Below are positions 61,135 through 64,000 of a stretch of 64,000 bases of DNA, in pieces. The stretch is taken from contig CANOCU010000010.1 in the NCBI GenBank assembly GCA_947564645.1, positions 1 to 64,000 on the forward strand. Reading direction: 5' to 3'. Made by a program: the position numbers and the translations under genes. Each line of letters opens with the position of its first letter. Position 1 is the first letter of the stretch. This DNA comes from an uncultured Lachnospiraceae bacterium. GTDB taxonomy: Bacteria; Bacillota; Clostridia; Lachnospirales; Lachnospiraceae. Below the pieces are notes generated by a model. That model was not told the DNA's origin, did no database searches, and saw nothing but the letters and a program-made list of their open reading frames with translations.

Positions 61135-63718
61135 AGCACGTCGCCCCGCCTTTTAAGTGCAGCTTCGCCCCGATGATCTCCTCTTTCCGCGCCAGAAGAT
61201 CATCCGCCATCAGCTGCTCCTGCACGTTCTCAAATCCCAGCCTGCTTATGGTATCCGCGAAGCGTTCTCCCGTCTGTCCCTGTTCCCGGAACAGCAGGAT
61301 CGCCTTCTCCAGTACGGAAAGCACCTCTTCCTCGCTTAAGAAGATCTTGTCTAACTTCCGCCCCTGGGCGACCCGCTTGCCCCAGCGGCCGCCGATGTAG
61401 ACCCGGTAACCATATGCGCTCTCCTCCGCTGCCTTGAACGGGCATTTGCCCACACAACGGCCGCAGTTATTGCACTGATCCGGATCAATCACCAGTTTGC
61501 CGTCCACTACCTGGGACGCCCCCACCGGACACGCCAGGGAAACCTGACAGATCTTACAGCCACGGCATTTCTCCAGATCGATAGCCGGCACTTTCTGTCC
61601 CACGATACCGAAATCATTCAGATCCGGCTTCACGCAATTATTCGGGCAGCCGCCCACTGCGATCTTGAACTTATGCGGCAGTTTCACGGACGCATATCCA
61701 TGGAAGAACCGCTCGTGTATCTCCTCCGACAGGCGATAGGAATCCAGAAGTCCGTACTGACAGGTCGTTCCCTTGCAGGCCACCACCGGGCGCACCTTCG
61801 AACCGGTGCCGCCGGTCTCTAAGCCTTCCTCTGCCAGAAAAGCGCGCAGTGCCTCAATCTTGTCAAAAGGCACGCCCACGATCTCCAATGTCAGGCGCGT
61901 GGTCATCACCACATCCCCGCTGCCGAACCGCTCCGCCGCCTCCGCGATCTTCTTGTGCTCCGCCGTGGTGATCTTGCCATTCTTCGTGATCACACGGACG
62001 TTGAAATTATCCGTCCCCTTATTATGCAGACAGCCAAGCGCCTTGACACGGGTGATCTCCTCCGGAGAAACCGTCACCACGCCCGGCTTGCTTTCCACCT
62101 TCACCACATTGAAGAAGGAAGAACCCTCCAACACCTTCGTGTTGGTATACCCATAGCGCTTCAGCCTGTTCTGCAGCAGATAAGCCCTCTTGCCCTTCGC
62201 ACAGACAAGCAAAAGCTTCTCTTCTTTCCCAAGCCCCGGCACTTCGCCTTTTACTTTTAACAGATCCACATAGGTGGCGCCCGCGATCGTCGGCCCCGCC
62301 GGGTTCACGTCGACCACACGATAGCCTTCTGCCGCCCCCGCCAGATACTCTGCCGGCGTGAAGCTGTCCAGATCCCCCTCAATCTTATTTAAGAGCATAT
62401 GTACCGCCTGCACGAAGGGATGAATCGCCGTGGAAAAAGGAGGCGCATAGGACAGATCCAGACAGGTCATCTGCTCCAAAGTGGCACCGAAAGTCACCGC
62501 CATCACGCCGATATCCGTCACCTTATCCACCGCACCGGGCCCCAATACCTGCACACCTAACAGCTTATGACTCTTCTTATCCGCCACCAGCTTGATGGCA
62601 AACCATGCGCTGCCCGGATAGTAATGCGCCTTGTCGTCCGTCACCGCCAGCGCGCAGACCGTCTCATAGCCTGCCGCCTTAGCCTGCTCCTCGGAAAGCC
62701 CGGTCCTGCCGCCCGAAAGCCCCGGCAGCTTCACCACGCCCGTACCCAGGACACCCGGATACCGCACGTCCCTGCCGCCAAGTGAAAGCGCCAGCGTCCG
62801 TCCTTCCATATTGGCGGAAGAACCCATGGGCGACCACTGTCTTTCCCCCGTAAGACGGTTTCGCACCATCGCACAGTCGCCTGCCGCATATACGTCCGCC
62901 ACATTGGTGGCCATCTTATCGTCCACCAGGATCGTACCCTTAAACATCTCAATGCCCGTATCCTGTAAAAAGCCCGTGTTCGGACGGATTCCGATCGACA
63001 GAATCACCACATCCGCTGGAAGCAGCCCTTTATCCGTCTGTACGCCTTGTGCTCTCTCTTCGCCTGTTACCCCTTCTAACTTCGTCGCCGTGAGCACCGT
63101 GATTCCCTTTTTCGCCAGATGACGGACCGCAAACTCTGCCATCTCCGTATCAAAACCCGGCATGATCTGCGGCGCCATATCGATCAGAGTCACGGACAAT
63201 CCCTTCTCCAGAAGGTTCTCCGCCACCTCCAGGCCGATGAAACCGCCGCCCACTACCACGGCGCGCTTTACCCCGTCACGGGCGATATAGTCTCTCGTCT
63301 CGATCGCATCGTCGGGCGTCCGCATCACGAACACGCCCGGCAGGTTTAAGCCCGGCAGCGGCGGAACCACAGGGGATGCCCCCACCGCCACGATGCAGGA
63401 ATCGTACTCATAGATCTCCTCCGCGCCCGTGCGCAGATTCTTCGCCGTCGCTTTCCTGGCGGCCGGATCAAGCGCCACCACTTCCCGCTGCGGATAGACC
63501 ATCGCCCCGGTCAGTGCGCTGTACTTCTCCGGCGTGTTCACGATCAGCTGCTCTTTCTCCGGAATCGCTCCGCCCACATAGTAGGGCAGCCCGCAGCCCG
63601 CATAAGAGATGTCTTTCCCTTTGGTGACGATCGTCACCTCCGCCTCCGGGTTCACCCGTTTGAATTTCGCCGCAGCCTTCGTCCCAGCCGCCACTCCGCC
63701 AATAACCAATAATTTCAT
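61133..63718 (-). CDS. Multidomain fusion: CoA-disulfide/persulfide reductase, rhodanese, siroheme sulfite/nitrite reductase module, 2x[4Fe-4S] ferredoxin
   Basis: 861 residues in four modules. (1) FAD/NAD(P)H disulfide reductase, about 1-450: GGVAAGTKAAAK, the single redox cysteine Cys42 in YAGCGLPYY, VVVGGGFIGLEVAE, VYAAGDCA. (2) Rhodanese-like, about 455-545, with Cys506 in LVCAKGKRA. (3) Nitrite/sulfite reductase ferredoxin-like and heme domain, about 550-710: CKGTTC (Cys648, 653) and GGCPNNCVKP (Cys691, 695) bind siroheme-[4Fe-4S]. (4) Two 4Fe-4S motifs, CX2CX2CX5CP (718-730) and CX2CX2CX3CP (749-759). Modules 1-2 resemble NADH-dependent persulfide reductases; modules 3-4 resemble assimilatory or AsrC-like sulfite reductases. 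Likely cytoplasmic. It heads the siroheme operon. Confidence 0.9.
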   Translation of the reverse strand: MKLLVIGGVAAGTKAAAKFKRVNPEAEVTIVTKGKDISYAGCGLPYYVGGAIPEKEQLIVNTPEKYSALTGAMVYPQREVVALDPAARKATAKNLRTGAEEIYEYDSCIVAVGASPVVPPLPGLNLPGVFVMRTPDDAIETRDYIARDGVKRAVVVGGGFIGLEVAENLLEKGLSVTLIDMAPQIMPGFDTEMAEFAVRHLAKKGITVLTATKLEGVTGEERAQGVQTDKGLLPADVVILSIGIRPNTGFLQDTGIEMFKGTILVDDKMATNVADVYAAGDCAMVRNRLTGERQWSPMGSSANMEGRTLALSLGGRDVRYPGVLGTGVVKLPGLSGGRTGLSEEQAKAAGYETVCALAVTDDKAHYYPGSAWFAIKLVADKKSHKLLGVQVLGPGAVDKVTDIGVMAVTFGATLEQMTCLDLSYAPPFSTAIHPFVQAVHMLLNKIEGDLDSFTPAEYLAGAAEGYRVVDVNPAGPTIAGATYVDLLKVKGEVPGLGKEEKLLLVCAKGKRAYLLQNRLKRYGYTNTKVLEGSSFFNVVKVESKPGVVTVSPEEITRVKALGCLHNKGTDNFNVRVITKNGKITTAEHKKIAEAAERFGSGDVVMTTRLTLEIVGVPFDKIEALRAFLAEEGLETGGTGSKVRPVVACKGTTCQYGLLDSYRLSEEIHERFFHGYASVKLPHKFKIAVGGCPNNCVKPDLNDFGIVGQKVPAIDLEKCRGCKICQVSLACPVGASQVVDGKLVIDPDQCNNCGRCVGKCPFKAAEESAYGYRVYIGGRWGKRVAQGRKLDKIFLSEEEVLSVLEKAILLFREQGQTGERFADTISRLGFENVQEQLMADDLLARKEEIIGAKLHLKGGATC

Positions 63719-63775
63719 ATCTTGCTCTGCCTCCTCTTTTTATGGTTTCGTAACCCTTGATCGTCTTTTTTGTCT

Positions 63776-63804
63776 TTCCATGTTTTAATGATGCCATAAA
63801 AAGA
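63776..63804 (-). promoter_or_regulatory. Possible promoter of the reductase-hem operon
   Basis: Minus strand TTGCAA, followed 17 bases later by a weak CATCAT hexamer, with a T-rich spacer. It lies about 60-90 bases before the start, whose ribosome site is GAGGAGG. Low certainty because the -10 is poor. Confidence 0.35.
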
Positions 63805-63912
63805 AAAAAATTGCAATTTGATTAAATAGCAGCCTCTCTTTTTTGTGCAAAGACAGCGAGGAAATCATGTAAGGATAAGCCTTATAATAATAAAGACAAA
63901 TTTCTGTTTTCT

Positions 63913-63928
63913 AATGTCGTCAACTATA
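63913..63928. promoter_or_regulatory. Shared motif copy at the right edge
   Basis: AATGTCGTCAACTATA matches the motif of 38443, 38700 and 43101 at 13-14 of 16 positions. It lies about 25 bases downstream of a TATAAT hexamer (63883-63888) and 27 bases before the plus-strand start at 63956. It could also act on the divergent reductase-hem operon. Confidence 0.55.
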
Positions 63929-63955
63929 ACTATTAAAATGATAACGGAGGGACTT

Positions 63956-64000
63956 ATGGACGAGAACTATAGCAGATTCACAGAAACCGTTGACGAACGT
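63956..64000 (+). CDS. Start of an unknown gene, cut by the window edge
   Basis: ATG with a GGAGGG ribosome site seven bases upstream, followed by 15 open codons (MDENYSRFTETVDER) to the end of the window. Too short to identify. It is divergent from the reductase-siroheme operon and has the shared motif in its upstream region. Confidence 0.6.
   Translation, partial: MDENYSRFTETVDER

Overview
The window looks like part of the chromosome of an anaerobic Firmicute of the Lachnospiraceae/Clostridia type. The reasons are strong AGGAGG-like ribosome sites, sigma-A promoters of the TTGCAA-N17-TATAAT kind, a base composition near one half GC, the DltA/DltC-like proteins, DUF6020-like membrane proteins, an Rpn-like nuclease, and a clostridial siroheme operon. 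I see no tRNA, rRNA, CRISPR array, insertion sequence or phage gene.

About 52 kb of the 64 kb is one very large surface-glycan locus. From 40 to 35189 some 29 genes lie on the minus strand, mostly overlapping or closely spaced, reading from the flippase at 35189 down to 40. In order of transcription they are: an ABC flippase; GtrA; an acyltransferase-3 protein; a WecE-type aminotransferase between two large membrane proteins; a GNAT; a GtrB-like glycosyltransferase; a DUF6020-like protein; an O-antigen ligase/polymerase-like protein; a PglF-PglE-PglC aminosugar and priming set with an ATP-grasp protein; a UDP-sugar dehydrogenase and 4-epimerase; GT4, GT4, GT4 and GT10 glycosyltransferases; and finally a Dlt-like aminoacyl-transfer cassette (SGNH protein, D-alanine-type ligase, formyltransferase, carrier protein, MBOAT).

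From 35.4 to 37.2 kb lies an AT-richer three-gene island with its own promoter and terminator, encoding a RelA/SpoT-type nucleotide synthetase and two unknown small proteins. From 37.3 to 52.3 kb the strands are mixed and the genes encode a pseudaminic-acid-type pathway (PseB, PseC, PseG, PseI, PseF) with a GT52 transferase, a fold-III PLP decarboxylase, a second ATP-grasp protein, a GT2 and two GT-C-like membrane proteins. Three of these transcription units, and the unit starting at the right edge, carry a common motif (TATAGTNNACGACAT or its complement) near their starts.

An Rpn-like nuclease gene with a consensus promoter separates the glycan locus from a minus-strand tetrapyrrole operon (63718 to 53662). 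That operon starts with an 861-residue fusion (CoA-disulfide/persulfide reductase, rhodanese, siroheme sulfite/nitrite reductase module, two 4Fe-4S clusters) followed by hemA, sirC, hemC, a cobA-hemD fusion, hemB and hemL. It makes uroporphyrinogen III and takes it on to siroheme, the likely cofactor of the fusion. The cobA-hemD gene carries two in-frame tandem-repeat tracts.

All functional statements come from reading motifs in the sequence; no search or structure prediction was run. Start codons were chosen by ribosome-site spacing, and several genes were shortened accordingly.
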